From an uncultured Amaricoccus sp. (GTDB lineage: Bacteria > Pseudomonadota > Alphaproteobacteria > Rhodobacterales > Rhodobacteraceae), in NCBI RefSeq assembly GCF_937891315.1, contig NZ_CALAGI010000140.1, positions 1-64,000 of the forward strand: DNA of 64,000 nucleotides, written 5' to 3'. Under the pieces are notes generated by a model. The model searched no databases and was not told where the DNA came from. It was given only the letters and a program-made list of their open reading frames with translations. Positions 20,664 through 28,595 of this stretch are shown here, piece after piece (position 1 is the first letter of the stretch; each line of letters starts with the position of its first letter). The position numbers and the translations under genes were made by a program.

Positions 20664-22031
20664 TCACTCCGGCCGGGTCACGCGGCCGCGCGGCCAGGTC
20701 ACGGTCACGATCGCCCCCGTCGGCCGGGCGAATTCAGCCGGCCCGCGCGAGGCCATCCCGCGCGAGGGCTCGGAGCCATTGCCGAAATCGAGCCGCGCGC
20801 CCGACCGCTCGAGCAGCGTCTTCGCGATGAACAGGCCGAGCCCCATCCCCTCGTAGCCCGGCCGCTCCTTCTGCGAACCCGACTTTCGCCGAACGAAAGG
20901 CTCACCGATGCGACCGATGACTTCCGGCGGATAGCCCGGCCCGTCGTCGCCGATCCGCACACGGAGATTGTCCACCGTCCAGTCGATATCGATCCAGACG
21001 GCGGTGTGCGCGAAATCGACCGCGTTCTGCACGAGGTTGCGCAAACCCTGGATGATCTCCGCCCGCCGCGCGAGTTCGGGCTGCGGCACGGTGCCCTCCT
21101 CGACCAGCGCGCCCTCGACCCGGGTGATGATCCGCGTGCCCCGCCCCGCGTGCGGCGCCGCGGCCTCCTCGATCACGCCGGAGATCGGCGCGAACCGCAT
21201 CAACTCGTCCTCGCGCCCCCGCGGCCCCATCGTGCGCAAGATGTCGCGGCAGCGATCGGCCTGCGCCCGGATCAGGAGCGCGTCCTCGCGCAGCTGCGGC
21301 CGGTCGCCGAGCTCGTCGGCGAGTTCGGCCGAGAGGAGCTTGATGGTGGCGAGCGGCGTGCCGAACTCGTGCGCCGCCGCCGCCACCACGCCTGACAGCG
21401 TGGTCAGCCGCTGCTCCCGCTCCAGCGCCATCTGCGTGGCGCCGAGCGCCTGGGACATCGAAAACGCCTCGCGGTTCACCTGCCTTGCATAGAAGGCGAG
21501 GAAGACGATGCCGATGACGATCGCCGCCCAGCTGCCGAGCAGAAGCGGCGACGGCGGCTCGAGCAAGGCGCCATCCGCCCGGCGCAGCGGCGGCGCGGCG
21601 AATGCGAGCAGCGAAACGATGGCGCAGGCCGCGGCGGCGAGCAGGATCGTGCTGCGCCGCGAGAGCAGCGAGGCGCTGATCGTCACCGGCGCGATCATCA
21701 GCAGCGCGAAGGGGTTGCTGATGCCCCCGGTCAGCAGCAGCAGCGTCCCGAGCTGGCCGACATCGAACAGCAGCGTCAATGTCGCTTCGCCCTCGGTCAG
21801 CCGGCGGTTTTGCGCGGTGCCGACCATGGCCATCACGTTGAAGACGACGGCGGCGCCGATCACCAAGGCGCAGGGACCGAGCGGCACCTGGAGGCCGAGC
21901 AAAGGCGCCGCCGCCGCCACCGCCACCGTCTGGCCGAGGATCGCGAGCCAGCGCAGCAGGATCAGCGTGCGCAGCCGCAGCCAGGAACCGCGCGCATCCT
22001 CGGCGAGAAGAGTGAGATCGGAATCGCTCAT
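20664..22031 (-). CDS. regB: Redox-sensing histidine kinase RegB/PrrB
   Basis: Membrane histidine kinase that reports redox state (quinone pool and cytochrome oxidase flux) and phosphorylates RegA. In relatives this controls photosynthesis, CO2/N2 fixation and respiration genes. The 455-residue protein has about six hydrophobic segments (residues 25-185) with the RegB quinone-site heptapeptide GGISNPF at about 102-108. The H-box AAAHEFGTPLATIKLL has its His at about 221. The redox-active cysteine context DRCRDILRTMG falls at about 261. A C-terminal ATPase with NLVQNAVDFA and GDDGPGYP completes it. Start taken as ATG 22031 (GTG one codon before). It is divergent from senC-regA across about 127 bases. 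Confidence 0.95.
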   Translation of the reverse strand: MSDSDLTLLAEDARGSWLRLRTLILLRWLAILGQTVAVAAAAPLLGLQVPLGPCALVIGAAVVFNVMAMVGTAQNRRLTEGEATLTLLFDVGQLGTLLLLTGGISNPFALLMIAPVTISASLLSRRSTILLAAAACAIVSLLAFAAPPLRRADGALLEPPSPLLLGSWAAIVIGIVFLAFYARQVNREAFSMSQALGATQMALEREQRLTTLSGVVAAAAHEFGTPLATIKLLSAELADELGDRPQLREDALLIRAQADRCRDILRTMGPRGREDELMRFAPISGVIEEAAAPHAGRGTRIITRVEGALVEEGTVPQPELARRAEIIQGLRNLVQNAVDFAHTAVWIDIDWTVDNLRVRIGDDGPGYPPEVIGRIGEPFVRRKSGSQKERPGYEGMGLGLFIAKTLLERSGARLDFGNGSEPSRGMASRGPAEFARPTGAIVTVTWPRGRVTRPE

Positions 22032-22158
22032 CACCCCCGACTAAGCCAAATTCGCGCGCAAGAATATCCACCGCGCGTCCACGTCCGTCCGGACGTGATC
22101 GCCCGCCTCCGGCACCCCCGCCTTGAACGAAGCCCGCGACCATGCCAGAAGGCCGGCG

Positions 22159-22791
22159 ATGGACAGCCGCCGCTCGACCCGCCTCTTCGCCCTTTCGGCC
22201 GCGCTCGCCGTCGCGGCCGGCCTCGGCGCCGCCGCCTATTTCGCCTTCGTGCCCCGAGACGGCGATCCCTTCGCGGACTGCCGCTCGAGCACGGTCGCCG
22301 GCGGCGTGGCGACGATCGGCGGCCCGTTCTCGCTGACGGACGGCGATGGCCGGCGGGTCACCGACAAGGACGTGCTGACCGGACCGACCCTCGTCTATTT
22401 CGGCTACAGCTTCTGCCCCGACTTCTGCCCGACCGACCTCGCGCGCAACGCGCTCGTCGCCGACGAGTTGGCGAGCCGGGGGGTCAGGGTCGGCCAGGTC
22501 TTCATCACCATAGACCCCGCGCGCGACACGCCGCCGGTGGTCCGTGACTTCGCCGCCGCGATTCATCCCGACCTCGTCGGCCTGACCGGCACGCCCGAGG
22601 AAATCGCCGCCGCCGCCGCCGCCTTTCGCGTCTACTACCGCAAGGCGGATACGACCGACTACTACATGATGGACCATTCGACCTTCACCTATCTCGTCGA
22701 TCCGGCGCATGGCTTCCTCGAATTCTACGGCTCGAACGCGACACCCGACGAGATGGCGACGTCGGTCGCCTGCTACGCCTCCCGGCTTTGA
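22159..22791 (+). CDS. senC: SCO1/SenC/PrrC family copper protein
   Basis: Membrane-anchored, periplasm-facing thioredoxin-fold protein that delivers copper to the CuA/CuB centres of cytochrome oxidase and influences RegB signalling in Rhodobacter. The 210-residue product has an N-terminal anchor (residues about 8-28). The copper motif CPDFCP follows GYSFCPDFC at about residue 90, and the distal His lies in MDHSTFTYLVD at about 175. The ATG at 22159 has AGAAGG upstream and places the anchor at the N-terminus. It is followed by regA after 78 bases and is divergent from regB, as in other RegBA loci. Confidence 0.94.
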   Translation: MDSRRSTRLFALSAALAVAAGLGAAAYFAFVPRDGDPFADCRSSTVAGGVATIGGPFSLTDGDGRRVTDKDVLTGPTLVYFGYSFCPDFCPTDLARNALVADELASRGVRVGQVFITIDPARDTPPVVRDFAAAIHPDLVGLTGTPEEIAAAAAAFRVYYRKADTTDYYMMDHSTFTYLVDPAHGFLEFYGSNATPDEMATSVACYASRL

Positions 22792-22869
22792 TCCGCCGGC
22801 GGGAAGTGCTAAGCCGGCCAAAAGGGCGCCGGAAATGGCGGGGGAGAGGGGCGTTGCACCGGGGCTGTC

Positions 22870-23412
22870 ATGCCGCATGAAATCGGACCGGATCGGTCGC
22901 TGCTGATCCTGGACGACGACGAGTCCTTCCGGCGCAGCCTGTCGCGGGCGATGGAGAAGCGCGGCTTCGAGGTGCGGGCGGTCGAATCCGTCGCGGCCGG
23001 CCGTGAAGCGGCGCGCGCCCAGCCGCCGGCCTACGCGGTGATCGACCTGCGGCTGCGGGACGGCAACGGGCTCGAGCTGGTCGAGATGCTGCGCGAGATC
23101 CGGCCGGATTCGCGCATCGTCGTGCTGACCGGCTACGGCGCGATCGCCACCGCGGTCGCCGCCGTCAAGATCGGCGCCACCGACTACCTCTCGAAACCCG
23201 CCGATGCGAACGACGTGACCGCCGCGCTACTCGCCCGCCAGCGTGACAAGCCGCCGCCGCCGGAAAATCCGATGTCGGCCGACCGCGTTCGCTGGGAGCA
23301 TATCCATCGCATCTTCGAGCTCTGCGACCGCAATGTCTCGGAGACCGCGCGCCGCCTCAGCATGCACCGCCGCACGCTGCAACGGATCCTCTCCAAGCGT
23401 GGCCCGAAGTGA
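22870..23412 (+). CDS. regA: Redox response regulator RegA/PrrA
   Basis: Global DNA-binding response regulator phosphorylated by RegB. The 180-residue protein has a receiver domain with acidic pocket DDD at 15-17, phospho-acceptor Asp at 59 (VIDLRLRDGNG), Thr at 87 (VLTGYG) and Lys at 109 (SKP). A proline-rich linker (KPPPPENP) leads to a C-terminal Fis-type helix-turn-helix, NVSETARRLSMHRRTLQRIL, which is nearly invariant in this family. It probably forms an operon with senC. In many relatives ahcY or hvrA follows regA; here the downstream 360 bases hold no such gene. Confidence 0.96.
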   Translation: MPHEIGPDRSLLILDDDESFRRSLSRAMEKRGFEVRAVESVAAGREAARAQPPAYAVIDLRLRDGNGLELVEMLREIRPDSRIVVLTGYGAIATAVAAVKIGATDYLSKPADANDVTAALLARQRDKPPPPENPMSADRVRWEHIHRIFELCDRNVSETARRLSMHRRTLQRILSKRGPK

Positions 23413-23775
23413 GCGGGCCGCGCCCGTGCCCGCGCTGAGCAACACCCAACCAGACGGGATCTCTGGACCACCACCTCCGCGCCCTCGCCGACCATGCGGG
23501 GCGCGGCGCCCGCCGCGCCTGATCCACAGGCGCCGACCAGCCGCCGAGCACCCCTTCGCTGACCCGGGGCTCAGCCCTCCAGTGCCTCGGAAGCCCTGAG
23601 CGACCACGCCGCCGCTCGGCTTCTTCCAGTTTCATATTGGCAGAATTCCTATCGGGCAGGACGAGGGGCCCCGCCAAAGGGCGGGGAGAAACCTGACTCG
23701 CGGCCAACAGGCCGCTCCTGTGGCGGCCGCGGCAGCGGCCGCCGGGCCCAAGGGCGGAGCGCCAAGGGGCAGGCG
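23413..23775. other. Gene-free interval after regA with several GC hairpins
   Basis: About 363 bases without a credible gene. Possible hairpins: CCCCGCC/GGCGGGG at 23669-23686 with a 4-base loop, GCGGCC/GGCCGC at 23700-23715, and twin GCGGCCGC palindromes at 23723-23730 and 23735-23742. They lie between the converging regA and small lipoprotein genes and probably serve as terminators. A short AT-richer patch at 23625-23655 could hold a promoter or small RNA, but nothing firm is seen. Confidence 0.4.
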
Positions 23776-23949
23776 TCAGAGGCAGACCCCGTCGATCAGC
23801 ACGCCGCCCGAACCGCCGTCGTCGCAGGGAACGGCGCGGACCGGGGCGGCGGTCACCGAAGGACCGGACGATGGCTCGGACGGCGGCTCGGACGATCCGC
23901 AGGCGGCCAGCCAGAGGCTCGCAAACAGCATGACCAGACCGCGCTCCAT
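23776..23949 (-). CDS. Small lipoprotein of unknown function
   Basis: A 57-residue protein. MERGLVMLFASLWLAAC is a short lipoprotein signal with lipobox LAAC and the modified Cys at residue 17. A Ser/Pro/Glu-rich spacer follows, then a tail with two Cys (VPCDDGGSGG and GVCL), which may form a disulfide. The start at 23949 was chosen for signal-peptide geometry, with GGAGAG just before it. It converges on regA and is divergent from the DUF486 gene. Small lipoproteins of this kind are easily missed; no function can be assigned. Confidence 0.6.
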   Translation of the reverse strand: MERGLVMLFASLWLAACGSSEPPSEPSSGPSVTAAPVRAVPCDDGGSGGVLIDGVCL

Positions 23950-24109
23950 CTCTCCGACCCCCTCCGGTTGAAATCGGCCCACCCTCTCCCCGCCCCGTCG
24001 CGGGATCAAGCAAAATCCCGAGGCCCGCCCGCTCTGGAGTCTCGCCGCGTCGCGATGTCATAACCGCGGCTCCGAGAGCGCCCGCCGCCACTGTCTCGTA
24101 AGGATCCCC

Positions 24110-24460
24110 ATGTTCGGTTTGCCCGTCCCGGTCGTCACCATCGGCCTCCTGATCGCCTCGAACGTCTTCATGACATTCGCCTGGTATGGGCATCTGAAAT
24201 ATCCCGCCACGCCGCTGGTCACCGTGATCTTCGTCAGCTGGGGCATCGCCTTCTTCGAATACATGTTGCAGGTGCCGGCCAACCGCGTGGGCCATACGCA
24301 TTTCAGCGCGGCCGAACTCAAGACCATCCAGGAGGTGATCACCCTGGCGGTCTTCGCCGTCTTCTCGGTCACCTATCTCGGCGAGGCCCTGCGCTGGAAC
24401 CACGCGGTCGGCTTCGCGCTGATCGCGCTGGGCGCCGCCTTCGTGTTCAAACCGTTCTGA
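24110..24460 (+). CDS. DUF486 (DMT-family) membrane protein
   Basis: A 116-residue inner-membrane protein with four hydrophobic segments (about residues 6-22, 33-51, 74-92 and 96-113). It contains the DUF486 core TFAWYGHLKY and FEYMLQVPANRVGH. The family is distantly related to small multidrug-resistance/drug-metabolite transporters, but no substrate is known. The start at 24110 follows AAGGA. It converges on the methionine aminopeptidase gene with 19 bases between stops. Confidence 0.88.
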   Translation: MFGLPVPVVTIGLLIASNVFMTFAWYGHLKYPATPLVTVIFVSWGIAFFEYMLQVPANRVGHTHFSAAELKTIQEVITLAVFAVFSVTYLGEALRWNHAVGFALIALGAAFVFKPF

Positions 24461-24479
24461 AACGGCCTGCGCCGGCCGG

Positions 24480-25304
24480 TCAGGCCGGTGCGCGGTCCCA
24501 GGTCGGGTGGAACCGCCCCTCGGGCGACAGGGTGAAGATCTCGCAGCCCCCCGCGGTCACGCCGATCGAATGCTCGAATTGCGCGCTGAGCGAGCGATCC
24601 TTGGTCACCGCCGTCCAGTCGTCATCGAGCACCTTGGTCTCCGGCCGGCCGAGATTGATCATCGGCTCGATGGTGAAGAACATGCCCTCCTCCAGCACCG
24701 GCCCGGTGCCCCAGCGCCCGTAGTGCAGCACGTTCGGCGCCGCGTGGAACACCCGGCCAAGCCCGTGACCGCAGAAGTCGCGCACCACCGAGCAGCGATG
24801 CGCCTCGGCGTAGCGCTGGATCGCCGCGCCGATGTCGCCGAAGGTCTGGCCGGGCCGGACCTGGGCGATGCCCTCCATCAGCGCGTCGTGGGTGATGTCG
24901 ATCAGCCGCTCGGCCTTGCGCGGCGGGGGGCCCGCCACGTACATCCGGCTCGAATCGCCGTACCAGCCGTCGAGGATCACGGTCACGTCGATATTCAGCA
25001 CGTCACCGTCGCGCAGCCGCCTGTCCGACGGGATGCCGTGACAGACCACGTGGTTGATCGAGACGCAGGAGGCGTGGCGATAGCCCTTGTAGCCGACCGT
25101 CGCCGACACCGCGCCCGCGTCCCCGATCATCCGGTGGATCGCCGTGTCGAGCTCCAGCGTCGAGACGCCGGGTCTGACCTCGTGGCGAATCGCGTCGAGG
25201 ATGCGCGCGACCAGCAGGCCGGCGGCGCGCATGCCGTCGAAATCCCGCGCCTCGTGGATGCGGATGCCGTCCTTGTTCAGGCGGCTGGGCAGATAACCTT
25301 CCAA
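24480..25304 (-). CDS. map: Methionine aminopeptidase, type I
   Basis: Removes the initiator methionine from nascent proteins after deformylation. The 274-residue protein has the type I pita-bread fold with all five metal ligands in context: the two Asp of NIDVTVILDGWYGDSSR, the His of FCGHGLGR, the Glu of FTIEPMI and the Glu of AQFEHSIGV. The best start is a TTG at 25304 (LEGYLPSRLNKDG), preceded at 8 bases by GGAGAG. A longer frame from 25373 lacks a ribosome binding site. fmt and def, which act one step earlier in the same process, lie about 5 kb downstream. Confidence 0.93.
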   Translation of the reverse strand: MEGYLPSRLNKDGIRIHEARDFDGMRAAGLLVARILDAIRHEVRPGVSTLELDTAIHRMIGDAGAVSATVGYKGYRHASCVSINHVVCHGIPSDRRLRDGDVLNIDVTVILDGWYGDSSRMYVAGPPPRKAERLIDITHDALMEGIAQVRPGQTFGDIGAAIQRYAEAHRCSVVRDFCGHGLGRVFHAAPNVLHYGRWGTGPVLEEGMFFTIEPMINLGRPETKVLDDDWTAVTKDRSLSAQFEHSIGVTAGGCEIFTLSPEGRFHPTWDRAPA

Positions 25305-25534
25305 GGCGGGCTCTCCTGACAGAATGCACCCTCGTCGCGTCCGGGAAATACGCCGGGTCCGCGCCGATTTCAAACCTCAAGGGCGCAAGGTAGTGGCCGC
25401 GCGCCCAGGTTTCCACCCCGGAGGACGCGGGTAGCGGCCCAATTCGGACACCGCGGGGCGCGGCTTCCCGCATGACGCCGCCGGGAAAGCGGATATACCT
25501 GCGCGAATCCCCGCGATGCCGGAGCCTTCGCCCC

Positions 25535-26269
25535 ATGCCAAATCCCACCGCCGCCATGCTGACCATCGGGGACGAGATCCTCTCCGGCCGCACTCAGGAC
25601 ACCAACATGCCGCATCTCGCCCGGGCGCTGGTCGAGAAGGGCATCGCGCTGCGCGAGACCCGCGTGGTGCCCGACGTCGCCGAGGAGATCATCGCGGCGG
25701 TCAATGCGCTGCGCGCGCGCTACACTCATGTCTTCACCTCGGGCGGCATCGGTCCGACGCATGACGACATCACGGCGGACTCGGTCGCCGCGGCCTTCGG
25801 TGTCGGGATCGACGTGCGCGAGGATGCCCGCGCGCTCCTCGCCAGCAACTACGCCAATCCGGAGGTGGAGCTGAACCCGGCCCGGCTGCGCATGGCGCGC
25901 ATTCCCGACGGCGCGACGCTGATCGTCAACGCGGTCTCGAAGGCCCCCGGCTTCTCGCTCGGCAACGTGCATGTCATGGCCGGCGTGCCCTCGGTGTTCC
26001 ACGCGATGGTCGCCGCGCTCCTGCCCGGCCTGGAAGGCGGCGCGCCGATGCTGTCCGGAACGCTGCGCGTCGATCATCCGGAGGGCAAGGTCGCGGGCCC
26101 GCTGAAGGCGGTGGCCGAGGCGCATCCGGGCGTCTCGATCGGCAGCTATCCCTTCAGCGAGGAAGGCCGCCACGGCACCAACCTCGTCGCCCGGACCGAG
26201 GATGCCGGCGCCCTCGACGCGGCGATGGCCGATCTCCGCGCGATGACGGCCCGTCTCGGCGAGGCGTGA
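25535..26269 (+). CDS. CinA N-terminal-domain / molybdopterin-binding-like protein
   Basis: A 244-residue protein of the MoaB/Mog fold as found in the N-terminal domain of CinA. Near the start it has AAMLTIGDEILSGRTQDTN, and around residue 68 TSGGIGPTHDDITADSVAAAF, the classic MPT-binding loop. The CinA C-terminal nicotinamide-nucleotide amidase domain is absent, so it is the short form common in alphaproteobacteria. This form may be an ADP-ribose pyrophosphatase-like enzyme or of unknown function. The ATG at 25535 gives the standard family start. It is divergent from map. Confidence 0.88.
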   Translation: MPNPTAAMLTIGDEILSGRTQDTNMPHLARALVEKGIALRETRVVPDVAEEIIAAVNALRARYTHVFTSGGIGPTHDDITADSVAAAFGVGIDVREDARALLASNYANPEVELNPARLRMARIPDGATLIVNAVSKAPGFSLGNVHVMAGVPSVFHAMVAALLPGLEGGAPMLSGTLRVDHPEGKVAGPLKAVAEAHPGVSIGSYPFSEEGRHGTNLVARTEDAGALDAAMADLRAMTARLGEA

Positions 26270-26396
26270 CCCGGAATCGCCGGAGCCGGGCCGCTGGCGA
26301 GCGAGCCGGCGCAAGGGCTCGCGGAGACGCTTGACGCGAGACACAGCCACGCGGGGGTCGCGAGCCGATCCGGAACAACGAAACGCGATAACCCTA

Positions 26397-26469
26397 GGAT
26401 GTGATTGGCGGGGATGTGATTGGCGGGCGCTTGCCTCTGGTCAGGCTGGCCGCGATAGTGATTTGGCGG
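26397..26469. repeat. Tandem 15-bp repeat plus a spaced third copy
   Basis: GGATGTGATTGGCGG occurs twice with no gap (26397-26411 and 26412-26426). A related GATAGTGATTTGGCGG follows at 26454-26469. All three lie within 100 bases upstream of the antiporter start at 26493, a position suited to a regulator binding site. The 15-bp period is not a whole helical turn, so slippage is the alternative. Confidence 0.7.
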
Positions 26470-26492
26470 CGCGCGCGCAACAAAGTCGCGGG

Positions 26493-28343
26493 ATGGGGAT
26501 GGAAAGTCTCGAACTCGTCAACACGCTGATCTTCGTCGGCGCGGCCCTCGTGCTGATCGGCATCTTCTCCAGCCTCGTCGCCACCCGGTTCGGCGCGCCG
26601 CTGCTGCTCGTGTTCCTCGTGGTTGGCATGCTCGCGGGCGAGGATGGGCCGGGCGGCATCGTCTTCGACAATTACCGCGTCACCTATCTCGTCGGCTCGA
26701 TCGCGCTGTCGATCATCCTGTTCGACGGTGGCCTGCGCACCCGGTTCTCGGTGTTTCGCGGTGTGCTCGCGCCCTCGATGCTGCTGGCGACGGCGGGGGT
26801 GGTGATCACCGCCGCGATCACCGGGGTCGCCGGCATGTGGGTGCTCGACCTCGCGCCGGTCGAGGCGCTGCTGCTCGGGGCGATCGTCGCCTCGACCGAC
26901 GCGGCGGCTGTGTTCTTCCTGCTGCGCACCGGCGGGCTGCGACTGCAAAGTCGGGTCGGATCGACGCTCGAGATCGAATCCGGCACCAATGATCCGATCG
27001 CGGTATTCCTCGTCATCGTGCTGACCGAATATCTGCTCTCGGACCATTCCATGTCCGGCTGGCTGGTGGCGCTGCATATCGGCCAGCAGGCGGTGATCGG
27101 CGCGGCGGCGGGGATCTGCGGCGGGTTGGCGCTGGTCTGGGTGCTCAATCGCATCCAGATGCCTGGCGGCCTGCATCCGCTCTTCGTGGTGGCCAGCGCC
27201 GTGCTCATCTCGTCGGCGACCTCGCTCGCCCAGGGCAGCGGGCTGCTCGCGGTCTATATCGCCGGGCTCGTGATGGCGAACCGGCCAACACGGGCCTATC
27301 CCTCGATCGTCGGCTTCCACGACGCGGTGACCTGGCTCTGCCAGATCGTGATGTTCCTGGTGCTCGGTCTGCTCGTCACCCCGAGCGCGCTCTGGGACTT
27401 CGCCCTGCCCGGCATCGTCATCGCGCTGGTGCTCACCTTCGTCGCGCGCCCCGCCGCCGTCTGGGCCTGCCTCGGGCCCTTCGGCTTCGAGCGCAACGAG
27501 AAGCTCTTCGTCTCCTGGGTCGGGCTGCGCGGCGCCGTCTCGATCTTTCTCGCCGCGATCCCGACACTGGCCGGGGTCACCGACGGCGCGGTCTATTTCA
27601 ACATCGCCTTCTTCGTCGTGCTCCTGTCGCTCGCCGGCCAGGGCTCGACGCTCACCAAAGCCGCGCACTGGTTCGGCGTCGCCCTGAAGAAGACGACGCC
27701 GAGCAGAAGCCGCATCGAGATCGACATTCCCGGCCAGACCGCGCAGGAGATCGTCGGCTACGCCGTCACTGGCGACAGCGTGATCCTCGGCCTGTCGCGA
27801 ATGCCGGCATGGGCGCGCCAACTGATGGTGGTCCGCAAGACCCAGATCCTCGATCCGCCAACCGCGGGGCCTTTGCGCGCCGGCGACTATTGTTATTTCC
27901 TCGTCCCGCGCGAGCGGTTGCCGCGGCTCGACAGCCTTTTTCGCACCAGCCCGGACGTGGCGCGCCGCCTCGGTTTCATGTTCGGCGAACTGCCGATCCG
28001 GGGCGAAAGCCGGATTGGCGAGGTGGCCGCCTTCTATGGCCTCGATTTCGGCGCGGCCGACCCCAAGACGACGATTGCCGACTGGGCGGCGAAGACGCTC
28101 GGCGCGAAGCCGGCCCTCGACGCGCGGATCAGCCTGCCCGGCGCGCAGTTCGTGGTCCGCAAGCTCGAATCGGGGCGCGTCGCCAGTCTCGGCCTGCAAC
28201 TCAACGAGTTGCTGCGGGTTGAGCCCGACGAGAGTCTGCTGCGCCGCCTCGAGGAGGAGGCCGACGAACTCGGCCCCCTGCGCCGCTGGGTCGGTCGTCT
28301 CCACCCCCGCCGGCCCTCTAGCCCGCGAAACGACGGCTCGTAA
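26493..28343 (+). CDS. Potassium/proton antiporter, NhaP2/CvrA type
   Basis: A CPA1-family cation/proton antiporter in the inner membrane, likely exporting K+ (or Na+) for pH and ion balance. The 616-residue protein begins with a 12-13-segment exchanger domain (to about residue 390). It contains the acidic transport motifs GAIVASTDAAAVF and ESGTNDPIAVFLV and the FDGGLRT region. Next is a TrkA-C (RCK_C) domain around 405-480 and a CorC/HlyC-type transporter-associated domain near 505-590, as in CvrA. The ATG at 26493 precedes the hydrophobic start; another ATG two codons on is equally possible. Tandem 15-bp repeats lie upstream. Confidence 0.9.
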   Translation: MGMESLELVNTLIFVGAALVLIGIFSSLVATRFGAPLLLVFLVVGMLAGEDGPGGIVFDNYRVTYLVGSIALSIILFDGGLRTRFSVFRGVLAPSMLLATAGVVITAAITGVAGMWVLDLAPVEALLLGAIVASTDAAAVFFLLRTGGLRLQSRVGSTLEIESGTNDPIAVFLVIVLTEYLLSDHSMSGWLVALHIGQQAVIGAAAGICGGLALVWVLNRIQMPGGLHPLFVVASAVLISSATSLAQGSGLLAVYIAGLVMANRPTRAYPSIVGFHDAVTWLCQIVMFLVLGLLVTPSALWDFALPGIVIALVLTFVARPAAVWACLGPFGFERNEKLFVSWVGLRGAVSIFLAAIPTLAGVTDGAVYFNIAFFVVLLSLAGQGSTLTKAAHWFGVALKKTTPSRSRIEIDIPGQTAQEIVGYAVTGDSVILGLSRMPAWARQLMVVRKTQILDPPTAGPLRAGDYCYFLVPRERLPRLDSLFRTSPDVARRLGFMFGELPIRGESRIGEVAAFYGLDFGAADPKTTIADWAAKTLGAKPALDARISLPGAQFVVRKLESGRVASLGLQLNELLRVEPDESLLRRLEEEADELGPLRRWVGRLHPRRPSSPRNDGS

Positions 28344-28444
28344 CCCGTGGACCATTCGCGAGGAGCGGTCGAATGGGATCGCCGTGGCCCGCCCCGCCCG
28401 CGGGGCTTGCGCCGGGGCGCTGCTTGACCGTAGGAGGTCCGAGG

Positions 28445-28528
28445 GCGGACGTGGCGAAACGGTAGACGCGGCGGACTTAAAATCCGCTTCCTTCGGGGGT
28501 GTGGGTTCAAGTCCCACCGTCCGCACCA
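28445..28528 (+). tRNA. tRNA-Leu (anticodon UAA)
   Basis: The 84-base class II tRNA has acceptor arms GCGGACG and CGTCCGC. The anticodon stem GCGGA/TCCGC has loop CTTAAAA, giving anticodon TAA at 28478-28480. It also has a long variable arm and the TPsiC sequence GGTTCAAGTCC. CCA is encoded (28526-28528). It reads UUA/UUG leucine codons, which are rare in such GC-rich DNA. It is only 67 bases from the cfa start. Confidence 0.97.
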
Positions 28529-28531
28529 GAA

Positions 28532-28591
28532 CCGGCGCTAGACGTGGGGCGAACGGGCTGAGAGGATAACCCCGACCCACGGCGCCGGAGG
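28532..28591 (+). promoter_or_regulatory. Structured 5' leader of cfa overlapping its ribosome binding site
   Basis: CCGGCGC (28532-28538) pairs with GCGCCGG (28582-28588), and CGTGGG (28543-28548) with CCCACG (28576-28581). Only a 4-base left bulge separates these helices, giving 13 perfect pairs. The 27-base apical part holds CGGG/CCCG (28554-28557 with 28571-28574) and CTGAGAGGATAA. The last two G of the stem belong to the Shine-Dalgarno GGAGG (28587-28591), five bases before ATG. This looks like a translational control element (riboswitch, thermosensor or protein site). It resembles part of the thi-box (CTGAGA...ACCC) but lacks its second arm. Confidence 0.55.
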
Positions 28592-28595
28592 TTTC

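Noticed and set aside
23413..23775. ahcY or hvrA after regA
   Set aside because: Common neighbours in Rhodobacter, but no matching frame exists here.
24334..24343. GGTGATCACC in the DUF486 gene as an operator
   Set aside because: Inside a coding region, two mismatches from TGTGATCACA, and encoded by common Val-Ile-Thr codons; the same applies to 26801-26810 in the antiporter gene.
28532..28595. TPP riboswitch upstream of cfa
   Set aside because: Only CTGAGA and ACCCC fit; the P4/P5 arm with its conserved bases is missing and cfa is not a thiamine gene. Kept only as an unassigned structured leader.
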